The position numbers and the translations under genes were made by a program. 64,000 bases of DNA from Candidatus Ichthyocystis hellenicum (GTDB lineage: Bacteria; Pseudomonadota; Gammaproteobacteria; Burkholderiales; 2013Ark19i), in contig NZ_LN906597.1 of the NCBI RefSeq assembly GCF_001460935.1, positions 482,768-546,767 of the forward strand, given 5' to 3'. Shown here piece after piece: positions 8,844 through 18,628 of this stretch (positions are counted from its first letter, which is position 1; each line of letters begins with the position of its first letter). Under the pieces are notes generated by a model, which saw nothing but the letters and a program-made list of their open reading frames with translations, searched no databases and had not been told where the DNA came from.

Positions 8844-8880
8844 TTAGTCGATTAAGGCGGACTTTATATTATGGTAGATT

Positions 8881-9381
8881 ATGGTAAATGACGGCGGTGA
8901 AGTGTTTTTTCGTGCTGGTGTAGGTGCTGTTATAACGAATTTATCCTTTGATAGGGTGTTATTGTTTAGACGTGGTGATTACGTCAATACGTGGCAGTGT
9001 CCCCAGGGGGGTGTTAATCAGAATGAATCAACTGATGAAGCCGTTTTTAGGGAGGTGTTTGAAGAAACCGGGATAAAGAAGGAAGAGTTAGAGGTTGTGG
9101 CGGTTTGTCCGGTATGGCTGGGGTATGAGTTACCTAGTGGAAAGAGTGAGGAACACCTTAGTGTTGGGCAGGTGCATAGGTGGTACGTTCTTAAATTGCT
9201 TACTTCTTATGATGTTTTCCGCGATGCTGCGGCCAAGGAGTTTATCGATTCTTCTTGGCGTAGTTTTGATGACTGGAATTTAGACAGCGTTCCTAGTTTT
9301 AAAAAGGAAGTGGTAATTTTTTTGATGAATTGGTTTTTTGATGTGGCTTTGGCTGAGGAAAGATTATTATCCGGTGTCTGA
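8881..9381 (+). CDS. rppH: RppH-like Nudix hydrolase (RNA 5'-pyrophosphohydrolase)
   Basis: RppH converts 5'-triphosphate RNA ends to monophosphates and so starts mRNA decay. The 166-residue protein has a full Nudix box, GGVNQNESTDEAVFREV followed by FEETGI, with the catalytic REVFEE. WQCPQGG before the box parallels the WQFPQGG of RppH, and VWLGYELP parallels the DWLRYELP region. The divergence from typical betaproteobacterial RppH (for example the VNTWQC replacement) leaves some doubt about substrate. The start is the second of two nearby ATGs. It precedes the tRNA/tuf cluster. Confidence 0.8.
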   Translation: MVNDGGEVFFRAGVGAVITNLSFDRVLLFRRGDYVNTWQCPQGGVNQNESTDEAVFREVFEETGIKKEELEVVAVCPVWLGYELPSGKSEEHLSVGQVHRWYVLKLLTSYDVFRDAAAKEFIDSSWRSFDDWNLDSVPSFKKEVVIFLMNWFFDVALAEERLLSGV

Positions 9382-9431
9382 CTTTTGAGTTGTTTTTTTT
9401 CATATACTTTGTTTTTTTCAGGAATGATAAT

Positions 9432-9460
9432 TTGACAAACGTTGTTTTTCTCTGAAGAAT
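9432..9460 (+). promoter_or_regulatory. Candidate sigma70 promoter for the tRNA-Tyr/Gly/Thr-tuf operon
   Basis: A perfect -35 element TTGACA at 9432-9437 is followed after 17 bases by AAGAAT at 9455-9460, a 4/6 match to the -10 consensus. Transcription would start near 9467, just before mature tRNA-Tyr at 9474. This is inference from sequence alone. Confidence 0.55.
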
Positions 9461-9473
9461 AGCTTCTCTTTGA

Positions 9474-9559
9474 GGAGGGGTGCCCGAGTGGCTAAAGGGG
9501 GCAGACTGTAAATCTGTTGGCTTACGCCTACGTTGGTTCGAATCCATCCCCCTCCACCA
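9474..9559 (+). tRNA. tRNA-Tyr (anticodon GTA)
   Basis: The 86-base gene folds as a class II tRNA with a long variable arm. Acceptor arms are GGAGGGG and CCCCTCC, the discriminator is A, and CCA is encoded at 9557-9559. The anticodon loop CTGTAAA places GTA at 9508-9510, and the T loop is GGTTCGAATCC. It is the first of three tandem tRNAs upstream of tuf, a classic order in betaproteobacteria. Confidence 0.97.
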
Positions 9560-9566
9560 TGTTTGT

Positions 9567-9640
9567 GCGGGTGTAGCTTAATGGTAGAGCAGAAGCCTTC
9601 CAAGCTTATGACGAGGGTTCGATTCCCTTCACCCGCTCCA
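9567..9640 (+). tRNA. tRNA-Gly (anticodon TCC)
   Basis: The 74-base gene has acceptor arms GCGGGTG and CACCCGC, discriminator T and encoded CCA at 9638-9640. The anticodon loop CTTCCAA gives TCC at 9599-9601. The outermost pair of the anticodon stem reads G opposite A, a mismatch, while the inner AAGC/GCTT pairs are sound. It begins 8 bases after tRNA-Tyr. Confidence 0.95.
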
Positions 9641-9661
9641 ATGATTTTGAGTGCAGATTTA

Positions 9662-9733
<72 letters not shown>

Positions 9734-9822
9734 TTTGCTTGTTTTTGGTTAATTTGTAGTTTGATTTGCATAGGTTATCAGGGGTTTGTAGTTGCAAGAG
9801 GTTGTTTAACACGGGGGGGTAT

Positions 9823-11006
9823 ATGGCTAAGGCTAAGTTTGAGCGTACGAAGCCGCATGTTAATGTAGGGACGATAGGGCACGTTGATCATGGGAAGACA
9901 ACGTTGACGGCGGCGTTGACGACGATATTGAGCAAGGCGTACGGAGGAGAGGTAAAAGGGTACGACCAGATCGATAATGCTCCTGAAGAAAGAGCTAGAG
10001 GGATAACGATAAATACGTCGCACGTTGAGTATTCTACGTCAGCGAGGCATTATGCGCATGTAGATTGTCCTGGGCACGCTGACTACGTGAAGAACATGAT
10101 AACCGGAGCGGCCCAGATGGATGGAGCGATACTGGTGGTGTCTGCAGCGGATGGTCCGATGCCGCAGACGAGGGAGCATATATTATTGGCAAGGCAAGTT
10201 GGAGTACCGAGCATAGTAGTATTTTTGAACAAATGCGACATGGTTGATGATCCGGAGTTACTAGAGTTAGTTGAGATGGAAGTCAGGGAGTTATTATCTA
10301 AGTATGATTTTCCTGGGGAAGAGATACCGTTAGTGAAAGGTTCTGCGGTAAAAGCGTTAGAAGGGGATCAAAGCGAGATAGGAGAGAAGGCGGTAATGGC
10401 GTTAGCGGAGGCGCTGGATAGTTATATACCGACACCGACGAGGGCGGTGGATCAGCCGTTTTTGATGCCGATAGAAGATGTATTTTCTATTTCTGGGCGA
10501 GGCACAGTGGTAACCGGTCGAGTAGAGCGGGGCATATTGAAGGTAAATGAAGAGATAGAGATAGTGGGGCTGAGAGAGACGCAGAAGACTATATGTACGG
10601 GAGTGGAGATGTTTCGCAAGTTACTGGACGAGGGTCGTGCCGGTGACAATGTGGGGATATTGTTGAGGGGAGCGAAGAGGGAAGATGTAGAGAGAGGGCA
10701 GGTTTTGGCGAAGCCGGGTTCAATAACTCCTCACACGGTATTTGAGGCGGAGGTGTATGTATTGTCGAAGGAAGAAGGGGGTCGGCATACACCATTTTTT
10801 AATGGATATAGACCGCAGTTTTACTTTAGGACAACAGATGTAACCGGATCGATCAAGTTTGAAGGAGAGATGGTAATTCCCGGGGACAATGTGACAATGC
10901 ATGTTGAGTTGATAGCACCGATTGCGATGGAAGAGGGCTTACATTTTGCTGTACGAGAAGGTGGCAAAACTGTTGGTGCTGGTGTTGTTACAAAAGTTAT
11001 TAAGTA
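9823..11006 (+). repeat. Long direct repeat (tuf copy 1), partner at 25951-27134
   Basis: As far as I can read, the sequence is identical to the second tuf gene from the start codon to the first two bases of the stop codon. The flanks differ immediately: TAAATT follows here and TAGAGG follows the partner. The copies lie 16,128 bases apart in the same orientation, so recombination between them could delete or duplicate everything from tRNA-Trp to fusA. Confidence 0.9.
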
Positions 11007-11007
11007 A
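9823..11007 (+). CDS. tuf: Elongation factor Tu, copy 1
   Basis: EF-Tu delivers aminoacyl-tRNA to the ribosomal A site with GTP. The 394-residue protein has GHVDHGKTT (G1), DCPGHADY (G3), NKCDMVDD (G4) and complete beta-barrel domains 2 and 3, ending [10 protein letters not shown]. It starts at ATG 9823 after a run of seven G residues; the frame is open upstream to 9766, but the family start is [12 protein letters not shown]. Codons are dominated by ATA, ACG, GCG and AGG/AGA, unlike the neighbouring ribosomal genes, which favour T-ending codons. The last 20 or so codons return to the local style. It appears identical to the copy at 25951-27135. Confidence 0.98.
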   Translation: MAKAKFERTKPHVNVGTIGHVDHGKTTLTAALTTILSKAYGGEVKGYDQIDNAPEERARGITINTSHVEYSTSARHYAHVDCPGHADYVKNMITGAAQMDGAILVVSAADGPMPQTREHILLARQVGVPSIVVFLNKCDMVDDPELLELVEMEVRELLSKYDFPGEEIPLVKGSAVKALEGDQSEIGEKAVMALAEALDSYIPTPTRAVDQPFLMPIEDVFSISGRGTVVTGRVERGILKVNEEIEIVGLRETQKTICTGVEMFRKLLDEGRAGDNVGILLRGAKREDVERGQVLAKPGSITPHTVFEAEVYVLSKEEGGRHTPFFNGYRPQFYFRTTDVTGSIKFEGEMVIPGDNVTMHVELIAPIAMEEGLHFAVREGGKTVGAGVVTKVIK

Positions 11008-11025
11008 ATTCGGTTTATGTTTCTA

Positions 11026-11098
11026 AGGCCAATAGCTCAATTGGTAGAGCGCCGGTCTCCAAAACCGAAGGTTGGGGGTTCGATTCCCTCTTGGCCTG
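11026..11098 (+). tRNA. tRNA-Trp (anticodon CCA)
   Basis: The acceptor arms AGGCCAA and TTGGCCT pair fully, and the discriminator is G. The anticodon loop CTCCAAA gives CCA at 11059-11061. The 3' CCA tail is not encoded (TTT follows). The position between tuf and secE is the standard one in beta- and gammaproteobacteria. Confidence 0.97.
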
Positions 11099-11116
11099 TT
11101 TAGATGTTGCGATGAC

Positions 11117-11464
11117 ATGATAGAGAAGATTAGAGTAGTACTGTTTTTTCTTGTTTTTTCTGCTGGTATTTTATTTTTTAGCTTCTTTCCTACCCAAACT
11201 GTTATTACGAAAGTTGGTGTAGGTGTGGCTTCTGTTATTGTTTGTGGTCTGTTGTTCTATTATTCTAAGCTGGGCCAGAGGTTGGTTGTTTTTTCTAGAG
11301 AGTCTGTTCGTGAGGCTTCTAAAGTATTTTGGCCTACTCGTAAGGAGACGATGCAACTAGTGCTGGTGGTGTTTGTTTTCACCGTGGTGGTTGCGTTGTA
11401 CATTTTTTTTGTTGATAAATTTCTTGAGTGGTTTCTTTACGATTTGATTCTGGGGTGGAGATAA
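11117..11464 (+). CDS. secE: Preprotein translocase subunit SecE
   Basis: SecE clamps the SecY channel in the inner membrane. The 115-residue protein has three hydrophobic helices, as in beta/gamma SecE: two near the N terminus and one at the C terminus. The conserved amphipathic segment [18 protein letters not shown] precedes the last helix. ATG 11117 is chosen from family length; the frame is open upstream into tRNA-Trp, which cannot be coding. Its stop codon overlaps the nusG start by one base (TAATG), indicating translational coupling. Confidence 0.95.
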   Translation: MIEKIRVVLFFLVFSAGILFFSFFPTQTVITKVGVGVASVIVCGLLFYYSKLGQRLVVFSRESVREASKVFWPTRKETMQLVLVVFVFTVVVALYIFFVDKFLEWFLYDLILGWR

Positions 11465-11997
11465 TGTCGAAGCGTTGGTACGTGGTTCATGTTCACTCTG
11501 GTTTCGAGAAAGCTGTTCGTCGTTCCCTTGAGGAAAGGATTGAGCGTTCTGATCTTCAGGATTCATTTGGCCAAATTCTCGTTCCGGTTGAAGAGGTTGT
11601 TGAGATGAGGGGTGGGCACAGGAGGATATCTGAGCGTCGATTTTTTCCTGGGTATGTTTTGATTGAAATGGATTTCAACGAAGATACCTGGCATTTGGTG
11701 CGTAGTACTGCTAAAGTAAGCGGCTTCATCGGAGGGACTTCTAGTAGACCTACTCCTATTTCTGAAAAAGAGGTCGAAAAAATAATGAAATTGGTGCAAG
11801 ATGGCTCTGAAAAACCGAAACCTAAAGTTCTGTTCGAGATAGGTGAGGTTCTTCGAATTAAAGAGGGTCCTTTCGCTGATTTTCATGGTGTTCTCGAAGA
11901 CGTTAATTATGATAAGAGTCGTTTGCGGGTTTCGGTAACTATTTTTGGTAGGGCTACTCCTGTGGAGTTGGAGTTTGATCAGGTTGAGAAAGTTTGA
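11464..11997 (+). CDS. nusG: Transcription termination/antitermination factor NusG
   Basis: NusG binds RNA polymerase, raises its processivity and links it to Rho or the ribosome. The 177-residue protein has the NGN domain ([18 protein letters not shown] at the start; [10 protein letters not shown] in the middle) and a C-terminal KOW domain ([20 protein letters not shown]). A GGTGGAG site lies just upstream of ATG 11464. It follows secE directly and precedes rplK. Confidence 0.97.
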   Translation: MSKRWYVVHVHSGFEKAVRRSLEERIERSDLQDSFGQILVPVEEVVEMRGGHRRISERRFFPGYVLIEMDFNEDTWHLVRSTAKVSGFIGGTSSRPTPISEKEVEKIMKLVQDGSEKPKPKVLFEIGEVLRIKEGPFADFHGVLEDVNYDKSRLRVSVTIFGRATPVELEFDQVEKV

Positions 11998-12075
11998 ATT
12001 TTTGGTTGGCTTAGGGCCTGTTTTGGGTTCTTTTGTTGTCGCTTAATTTTTAAGGTTGGCTTGGAGTGTTTGTAG

Positions 12076-12507
12076 ATGGCTAAGAAAGTTTTGGGGTTAA
12101 TTAAGTTGCAGATTCCGGCAGGTAAGGCCAATCCGTCTCCTCCGTTGGGTCCTGCTTTGGGGCAGCGCGGGCTTAACATTATGGAGTTTTGTAAGGCTTT
12201 TAATGCTGCTACACAGTCCTTTGATCAGGGCGTGCCTATACCAGTTGTTATTACTGCCTATGTAGATAAGAGTTTCACTTTTATAATGAAGGCACCTCCT
12301 GCTACGTTTCTGATAAAAAAAGAGGCTGGAATTACTAAGGGATCTGCTCGTCCTCACGTTGATAAAGTTGGTGTTTTGACATTTGAGCAGTGTAAGAAGA
12401 TAGCCGCTTTGAAAATGTCTGATCTCACGGCGGCTAGTATAGACGCAGCTGCGTTGACTATTGCTGGTTCTGCAAGAAGCATGGGTGTTAAGGTGGAAGG
12501 AATCTAG
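12076..12507 (+). CDS. rplK: 50S ribosomal protein L11
   Basis: L11 binds 23S rRNA at the GTPase-associated centre together with L10/L12. The 143-residue length is standard. The N-terminal domain contains [19 protein letters not shown] and the C-terminal rRNA-binding domain ends [15 protein letters not shown] lies ahead of ATG 12076. L11 is normally trimethylated by PrmA, whose usual gene position beside accC is empty in this window. The 78-base leader before it may carry L1 feedback control, but I see no clear motif. Confidence 0.98.
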   Translation: MAKKVLGLIKLQIPAGKANPSPPLGPALGQRGLNIMEFCKAFNAATQSFDQGVPIPVVITAYVDKSFTFIMKAPPATFLIKKEAGITKGSARPHVDKVGVLTFEQCKKIAALKMSDLTAASIDAAALTIAGSARSMGVKVEGI

Positions 12508-12510
12508 GTT

Positions 12511-13212
12511 ATGGCAAAGCTTAGTAAGCGATTATCGGCTAACAAGGTGATGGTGGATCGTGATAAACAGTACAATCTTGACGATGCACTTTTGTTGCTT
12601 AAGAAGATAGCTACGGCGCGCTTTGATGAGTCTGTTGACGTTGCTGTTTGCTTGGGTGTGGATCCGCGTAAGTCCGATCAGGTTGTTCGCGGGTCGGTGG
12701 TACTGCCTTCAGGTACTGGTAAGGCTGTTCGTGTTGCCGTTTTCGCTCAAGGGGAAAAAGCTGAAGCTGCTAGAGCTGCTGGTGCTGATATTGTTGGTTT
12801 TGAAGATCTTGCGGAGACTATTAAGGGCGGGACAATTGATTTTGATGTTCTGATAGCCTCTCCTGATTCTATGCGTGTAGTTGGTCAGTTGGGCCAGATT
12901 TTGGGTCCTAGGGGTTTGATGCCAAATCCTAAAGTAGGTACTGTTGCAACTGACGTTGTTCTTGCTGTTAAGAATGTCAAGTCTGGGCAGGTTCAGTACA
13001 GAACTGATAAAACAGGGATAGTCCACTGTGCTTTAGGTAAGGCTTCTTTTTCTGTGGAGAGTTTAAAAGAGAATTTTATTTCTCTCATGTCTGCTTTGAA
13101 TAAAGCTAGGCCTGCTTCTGCTAAGGGTGTTTATTTTAAAAGGGTGTTTATGTCTAGCACCATGAGTTGTTCTGTTCGCTTGGAGGTTACTTCTATTCCT
13201 CTTAGTAGATAG
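12511..13212 (+). CDS. rplA: 50S ribosomal protein L1
   Basis: L1 forms the mobile stalk at the E site and usually represses its own operon. The 233-residue protein shows the family segments [32 protein letters not shown] and [14 protein letters not shown]. It begins 3 bases after the rplK stop codon with AAGGAA upstream, so the two are coupled. Confidence 0.98.
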   Translation: MAKLSKRLSANKVMVDRDKQYNLDDALLLLKKIATARFDESVDVAVCLGVDPRKSDQVVRGSVVLPSGTGKAVRVAVFAQGEKAEAARAAGADIVGFEDLAETIKGGTIDFDVLIASPDSMRVVGQLGQILGPRGLMPNPKVGTVATDVVLAVKNVKSGQVQYRTDKTGIVHCALGKASFSVESLKENFISLMSALNKARPASAKGVYFKRVFMSSTMSCSVRLEVTSIPLSR

Positions 13213-13345
13213 GTTGGATTGAATACTGGTTTATCGAAGACCGGTGGGGCTTTTGGGGCTTAAAAATTAAACCCGCCGCAGATAGTAATGGAAGGCTTTA
13301 TTTCTCCTTGCTTCTGATTCGTTTATGCCAATTTAAGGAGGAGTG
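13213..13345 (+). promoter_or_regulatory. Probable L10 (rplJL) leader region
   Basis: This 133-base gap between rplA and rplJ sits where many bacteria carry the L10 autoregulatory leader, to which the L10-L12 complex binds. A hairpin is visible with arms ACTGGT (13225-13230) and ACCGGT (13240-13245), followed by a GCCGCAGATAG segment and then AAGGAGGA ahead of rplJ. Assignment is from position and partial structure only. Confidence 0.5.
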
Positions 13346-13879
13346 ATGGGTTTAAGCCTTAAGGATAAGGAACTGGTTGTTTCTCAGTTGTCTGAGCGCC
13401 TTGCTGGTGCGCAGGCTGTTATTTTTGCTGAGTATCTTGGTACTAGTGCGACTGCTGCTGCTGCTCTTCGAAGAAGTGCAAGAGAGAGTGGGGTATACCT
13501 AAAAGTTTTGAGGAATACATTGGTGCGGCGTGCTATTAAGGGTACGTCGTTTGAGGTTTTGTCGGATAGAATTTTTGGTCCGCTTGTGTATGCCATTGGT
13601 GATGATCCCGTGTCTGTTGCTAAGGTTTTGTACGATTTTTCTAATGTCTCGCAGCAGACTTTTGTTGTTAAGGGTGGAGCTGTTTCTGGTCGGTATATTG
13701 ATTGTGATGCTGTGAAAGTTTTGGCTACTCTGCCTTCGCGCGAAGAGTTGTTGTCAAGGCTCATGGGTACCATGCAGGCTCCAATATCCCAGTTTGCTCG
13801 CGTTATGAACGAGATTCCTACTAAGTTCGTACGTGCTTTGGCTGCTATCAGGGATCTGAAGGAATCTTCCCTCATTTAA
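13346..13879 (+). CDS. rplJ: 50S ribosomal protein L10
   Basis: L10 anchors L7/L12 dimers to the ribosomal stalk. The 177-residue protein begins MGLSLKDKELVVSQL, has the RNA-binding segment LRNTLVRRA, and ends with the C-terminal helix that holds L12. ATG 13346 has a near-perfect AAGGAGGA site; the GTG three bases upstream is less likely. Confidence 0.97.
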   Translation: MGLSLKDKELVVSQLSERLAGAQAVIFAEYLGTSATAAAALRRSARESGVYLKVLRNTLVRRAIKGTSFEVLSDRIFGPLVYAIGDDPVSVAKVLYDFSNVSQQTFVVKGGAVSGRYIDCDAVKVLATLPSREELLSRLMGTMQAPISQFARVMNEIPTKFVRALAAIRDLKESSLI

Positions 13880-13922
13880 TACTTTATAGGTTGTTTATTG
13901 TCGTTGTGCTGAGGAGTTATTT

Positions 13923-14300
13923 ATGGCTATGTCTAAGAAGGACGTTTTGGAAGCAATTTCTGATATGACGGTACTAGAGTTATCGGAGCTCATAAAGGAT
14001 ATGGAGGAAAAATTTGGAGTGTCAGCAGCAGCAGCGCCGGTTGTTGTTGCTGCCGCTGGATCTGATGCTAAAGAAGAAGCGGAAGAAAAAACAGAATTTG
14101 ATGTTATCTTATCTGCGATTGGTGACAATAAAATTGGTGTAATCAAAGTGATTCGTGAGATTACCGGATTACCTCTGAAAGAAGCTAAAGAGCTTGTGGA
14201 ATCGGCTCCTAAACCAATTAAGGAAGGCATTTCCAAATCCGATGCTGAGGCTATGAAGAAAAAAGTGGAAGAATCTGGTGCTACAGTTACTTTGAAGTAG
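13923..14300 (+). CDS. rplL: 50S ribosomal protein L7/L12
   Basis: L7/L12 recruits translation GTPases to the ribosome. The 125-residue protein has the N-terminal dimerisation domain, an Ala/Val-rich hinge ([14 protein letters not shown]) and a C-terminal domain with [26 protein letters not shown] precedes ATG 13923. The usual order rplJ-rplL-rpoB is kept. Confidence 0.98.
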   Translation: MAMSKKDVLEAISDMTVLELSELIKDMEEKFGVSAAAAPVVVAAAGSDAKEEAEEKTEFDVILSAIGDNKIGVIKVIREITGLPLKEAKELVESAPKPIKEGISKSDAEAMKKKVEESGATVTLK

Positions 14301-14351
14301 TTTTTAGCGCTGTTTGGTCGGACAGATGCATACTCTCTGTTGTCAGCTAAG

Positions 14352-14367
14352 ACTGGTAGTGGCCAGT
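14352..14367 (+). promoter_or_regulatory. Small hairpin between rplL and rpoB
   Basis: Arms ACTGG (14352-14356) and CCAGT (14363-14367) enclose a 6-base loop within the 113-base rplL-rpoB gap. There is no U-run, so it is not a simple terminator. In Escherichia coli this gap holds an attenuator and an RNase III site; a similar role here is only possible. Confidence 0.3.
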
Positions 14368-14413
14368 AGCCAAGCCTATTGTAGTTTCTCGTTTTGCCAG
14401 TGAGGGGGTTTTG

Positions 14414-17400
14414 ATGTCGTACGGCTACGCAGAGAAAAAAAGGATAAGAAAGAACTTTGCCAAAAGGGGTACAGTTCTCGAGATTCCTTATTTATTGGCT
14501 ACTCAGCTTCGCTCCTATAGGGATTTTCTGCAGGCAGATGTTCCTCCTCAGGATAGGGTTTCTCGCGGTTTGCAGGCTGCCTTTGAGGCTGTTTTCCCTA
14601 TTTCTGGGTACTCTGGGTTTGCTCGTTTGGAGTTCATTTCTTATTCCTTGGGCGATCCAAGCTTTGATGTGTTGGAGTGTCAGCAGCGTGGATTGACTTA
14701 CTCGGCCTCTCTTCGTGCCAAAGTTCGTCTGGTTTTGTTCGATAAAGAATCAAATCAAGATAAGGTTAGAGAAGTGAAGGAGCAGGAGGTGTATATGGGA
14801 GAGATTCCTCTCATTACGCGTCATGGTTCTTTCATTGTGAATGGTACAGAACGGGTTGTTGTCTCGCAGTTACACCGTTCGCCGGGTGTTTTTTTCGAGC
14901 ATGATAAAGGGAAAACACATAGTTCTGGTAAGCTTCTCTTTTTTGGCAGAATCATTCCTTATCGTGGTTCTTGGTTGGATTTTGAGTTTGACTCCAAGGA
15001 CTATTTGTATTTTCGTGTTGATCGTCGACGCAAGCTTCCAGTCACTATTCTCTTGAAGGCAATGGGTTTCTCAAAGGAAGCTATATTGTCAATGTTCTAC
15101 TCTTTCGATACCTTTCGTATTGATGCTGGTCAGTATTTTCTTTGTTTGCAACCGCATCAATTGAAGGGTGAGATTGCTCGCTTTGATATTCATGATTCTA
15201 CTGGTTCTCTGATTGTTGCTAAAGATAAGCGTATTAATGCGAAACATGTAAAGGAAATGGAACAAGCCAAACTAACTGAGGTTCCTGTTCCTCTTGAATA
15301 TATTTTTGGCAAGATTTTGGCCAAAGATTACGTGGATGATAAAACTGGTGAGATAATTGCTCGTGCTAATGACGAGATTAATGAGGATATATTAAAAGCT
15401 CTTTTTGATGCGGGTCTTAATGAATTTGATGTTATCTATGTAAATGATTTGGATAATGGTAGCTATATTTCGCAGACGTTGCGTATCGATGAGACGGTAG
15501 ACGAGTGGACTGCTAAGGTGGCCATTTACCGTATGATGCGTCCTGGAGAACCTCCTACAGAGGATGCTGTCGAGTCGCTGTTTCGAGCTTTGTTTTATTC
15601 TGCTGATAGGTATGATTTATCTTTGGTTGGGAGGATGAAGTTTAATAGCAGAGCCTATCCATCTAATGTTGATGTTAGGACCTCGACTTGGTTAAAAGCT
15701 TTTTATGATAAGGTCGCTGAGGCTGGTTTGCCTTCTTCTATGACCCTGACTGATAATGATATTGTCTCTGTGATTGGTATTTTGGTTGAGCTTCGTAACG
15801 GTAGAGGAATTGTTGACGATATTGACCATTTGGGAAATCGTAGGGTGCGTTGTGTTGGTGAATTGGCTGAGAATCAGTTTCGTGCAGGTCTTGTTCGAGT
15901 GGAGCGAGCAGTTAAGGAACGTTTGAGTCATGCTGAATCCGAGAATTTAATGCCCCATGATTTGATTAATGCAAAACCCATAGCTGCGGCGATTAAGGAG
16001 TTTTTTGGCTCTTCTCAATTATCTCAGTTTATGGATCAAACTAATCCTTTGTCGGAAATTACTCATAAGCGAAGGGTGTCTGCGCTAGGACCTGGAGGTT
16101 TGGTTAGAGAGAGGGCTGGATTTGAAGTTAGGGATGTTCATCCTACCCATTACGGACGGGTTTGTCCTATTGAAACTCCGGAAGGGCCGAACATTGGTTT
16201 GATTAATTCCATGGCCCTTTTTGTTCGAACCAATGATTATGGGTTTTTGGAAACGCCTTATCGTAGGGTCGATAATAGTCGCGTAACTGACCAAATAGAT
16301 TACTTGTCTGCCATTGAGGAAGCTGGGTATGTTATTGCGCAGGCTAATGCTGCTCTAGATGAGAATGGTTGTTTGACGAGTGATCTTGTTTCTTGTCGTT
16401 ATCTTGGAGAGTGTAGCTTGATGTCTCCAGATATCGTACAGTATATGGATGTTTCCCCGTCGCAGATTGTCTCTGTTGCTGCTTCTTTGATTCCTTTTTT
16501 GGAGCATGATGATGCTAACAGAGCTTTGATGGGGTCAAACATGCAGCGGCAGGCGGTTCCTTGTCTGCGACCTGAGAAACCGCTTGTTGGGACTGGAATT
16601 GAACGCACAGTAGCGGTCGATTCTGGAACAACAGTTCAATCTTTGAGGGGTGGAGTTGTAGATTTTGTTGATGCTAACAGAGTAGTTGTTCGTGTCAACG
16701 ATGATGAGGCAGCTTCTGGTGAGGTTGGAGTAGACATCTACAATTTGATAAAGTGTACTCGTTCTAATCAAAACACAAACATAAGTCAGCGTTCCATTGT
16801 TAAGAAGGGTGATGTTGTTAGAAGGGGCGATGTAATTGCTGATGGAGCGTGTACGGACAAGGGTGAGTTAGCCTTGGGTCAGAACATGTTGGTTGCGTTC
16901 ATGCCTTGGAATGGCTACAACTTCGAAGACTCTATTCTTATATCAGAGAGGGTTGTTGCTGATAACCGATTTACTTCCATACATATCGAAGAGTTGTCTG
17001 TGGTAGCGCGAGACACAAAATTAGGGCCGGAAGAAATTACTAGAGACATATATAATTTGGCAGAGTTTCAGCTGAGTCGTTTAGATGAGTCTGGTATTGT
17101 TTACATAGGTGCTGAGGTTGAGGCTGGTGATGTTTTGGTTGGAAAAATTACACCAAAAGGAGAGATTCAGCTGACACCAGAAGAAAAATTGTTGCGGGCC
17201 ATTTTTGGTGAGAAGGCTTCGGATGTTAAGGATACTTCCTTGAGGGTTCCGTCAGGAATTTCAGGCACTGTGATAGATGTTCAGATATTTACTAGAGAGG
17301 GTGTTGATAGGGATTGTCGTGCCCAGCAAATTATTGATGACAATCTTAGAAAATACCGAGCTAATTTAGCTGATCAGATGAGAATTGTTGAGAATGACGC

Positions 17401-18586
17401 TTTTGATCGAGTCTCTCGTCTCTTGGTGGGGCAGGTTGTTCGCTTGGCTCCTCAATTAAAAGAAGGTCAGGTAATTACTGAAGATTATTTACTGATGTTG
17501 CCGCGTCATAATTGGTTCGATATTTGTTTAGAAGATGAAGGCAGTGCTTCTAGTCTGGAATTTTTGCGGCAATTGTTGGAGCAGAAGAGGCGAGAGTTTG
17601 ATTTGATGTTTGAAGAGAAGCGCAAGAAGATGACTCAAGGTGATGAATTGTCTCCTGGGGTTCAAAAGATGGTCAAAGTCTATATTGCTATAAAGAGACG
17701 CCTGCAATCAGGTGATAAAATGGCGGGTCGTCATGGGAATAAGGGGGTTGTTTCTCGTATCGTTCCCGTGGAGGATATGCCTCATCTTGCTGATGGAACC
17801 CCGGTTGATATGGTGTTGAATCCCTTAGGTGTTCCGTCTAGGATGAATATAGGTCAGGTTTTGGAGACTCATCTCGGTTGGGCAGCAAAAGGGTTGGGTT
17901 CTCGGATAGCAGAGATATTGGATAAGGTACAGGAGGATAAAAATAAGATTTCATTTTTGAGAGATTATTTGTCCAATATTTATAATAGAAGTGGGCGTAA
18001 AGAATCCTTAGACTTTCTTTCAGACGAAGAAATTATAGAATTAGCTACTAATTTGAAGGAAGGTGTTCCTTTTGCAACGGCGGTGTTTGATGGTGCTACT
18101 GAGGATGAAATTCGATCAATGTTGGAGTTGGCATATCCTGATTATTTAGGTGAGGTGATGGGATTTACTCCATCTAAAACTCAAGTTGCCCTCTATGATG
18201 GTCGAACCGGTGAGAAGTTTATTCGCCCTGTTACAGTTGGGTACATGTATATACTCAAACTGCATCATTTGGTTGATGATAAAATGCATGCTCGTTCCAC
18301 TGGGCCTTATTCTCTTGTTACTCAGCAACCATTGGGTGGTAAAGCCCAATTTGGTGGTCAAAGATTAGGTGAGATGGAGGTTTGGGCGTTGGAGGCTTAC
18401 GGTGCCGCTTATACATTACAGGAGATGTTGACTGTTAAGTCAGATGATGTTTCTGGTCGTACGAAGGTGTATGAGAATATTGTTAAGGGTGATCATAAGA
18501 TAGATGCTGGTATGCCTGAGTCATTTAATGTTTTGGTTAAAGAGATTCGTTCTTTGGCTATTGATGTTGAACTTGAGAATTCTTGA
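14414..18586 (+). CDS. rpoB: DNA-directed RNA polymerase subunit beta
   Basis: RpoB forms one side of the RNA polymerase active-site cleft. The 1390-residue length is near the betaproteobacterial norm. Expected blocks are present: the rifampicin-region segment [20 protein letters not shown] with wild-type-looking residues, [31 protein letters not shown] and the C-terminal [23 protein letters not shown] 14414 has GAGGGGG upstream. rpoC follows 42 bases later. Confidence 0.99.
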   Translation: MSYGYAEKKRIRKNFAKRGTVLEIPYLLATQLRSYRDFLQADVPPQDRVSRGLQAAFEAVFPISGYSGFARLEFISYSLGDPSFDVLECQQRGLTYSASLRAKVRLVLFDKESNQDKVREVKEQEVYMGEIPLITRHGSFIVNGTERVVVSQLHRSPGVFFEHDKGKTHSSGKLLFFGRIIPYRGSWLDFEFDSKDYLYFRVDRRRKLPVTILLKAMGFSKEAILSMFYSFDTFRIDAGQYFLCLQPHQLKGEIARFDIHDSTGSLIVAKDKRINAKHVKEMEQAKLTEVPVPLEYIFGKILAKDYVDDKTGEIIARANDEINEDILKALFDAGLNEFDVIYVNDLDNGSYISQTLRIDETVDEWTAKVAIYRMMRPGEPPTEDAVESLFRALFYSADRYDLSLVGRMKFNSRAYPSNVDVRTSTWLKAFYDKVAEAGLPSSMTLTDNDIVSVIGILVELRNGRGIVDDIDHLGNRRVRCVGELAENQFRAGLVRVERAVKERLSHAESENLMPHDLINAKPIAAAIKEFFGSSQLSQFMDQTNPLSEITHKRRVSALGPGGLVRERAGFEVRDVHPTHYGRVCPIETPEGPNIGLINSMALFVRTNDYGFLETPYRRVDNSRVTDQIDYLSAIEEAGYVIAQANAALDENGCLTSDLVSCRYLGECSLMSPDIVQYMDVSPSQIVSVAASLIPFLEHDDANRALMGSNMQRQAVPCLRPEKPLVGTGIERTVAVDSGTTVQSLRGGVVDFVDANRVVVRVNDDEAASGEVGVDIYNLIKCTRSNQNTNISQRSIVKKGDVVRRGDVIADGACTDKGELALGQNMLVAFMPWNGYNFEDSILISERVVADNRFTSIHIEELSVVARDTKLGPEEITRDIYNLAEFQLSRLDESGIVYIGAEVEAGDVLVGKITPKGEIQLTPEEKLLRAIFGEKASDVKDTSLRVPSGISGTVIDVQIFTREGVDRDCRAQQIIDDNLRKYRANLADQMRIVENDAFDRVSRLLVGQVVRLAPQLKEGQVITEDYLLMLPRHNWFDICLEDEGSASSLEFLRQLLEQKRREFDLMFEEKRKKMTQGDELSPGVQKMVKVYIAIKRRLQSGDKMAGRHGNKGVVSRIVPVEDMPHLADGTPVDMVLNPLGVPSRMNIGQVLETHLGWAAKGLGSRIAEILDKVQEDKNKISFLRDYLSNIYNRSGRKESLDFLSDEEIIELATNLKEGVPFATAVFDGATEDEIRSMLELAYPDYLGEVMGFTPSKTQVALYDGRTGEKFIRPVTVGYMYILKLHHLVDDKMHARSTGPYSLVTQQPLGGKAQFGGQRLGEMEVWALEAYGAAYTLQEMLTVKSDDVSGRTKVYENIVKGDHKIDAGMPESFNVLVKEIRSLAIDVELENS

Positions 18587-18628
18587 TTTGGTTTTTGTAG
18601 CTTTGATATTTTGACGAGAGAGAACTAG

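Noticed and set aside
9382-9473. Terminator after the Nudix gene
   Set aside because: T-rich runs are present but no stable stem precedes them.
13384-13875. Open frame antisense to rplJ
   Set aside because: Shadow of a well-identified ribosomal protein gene.
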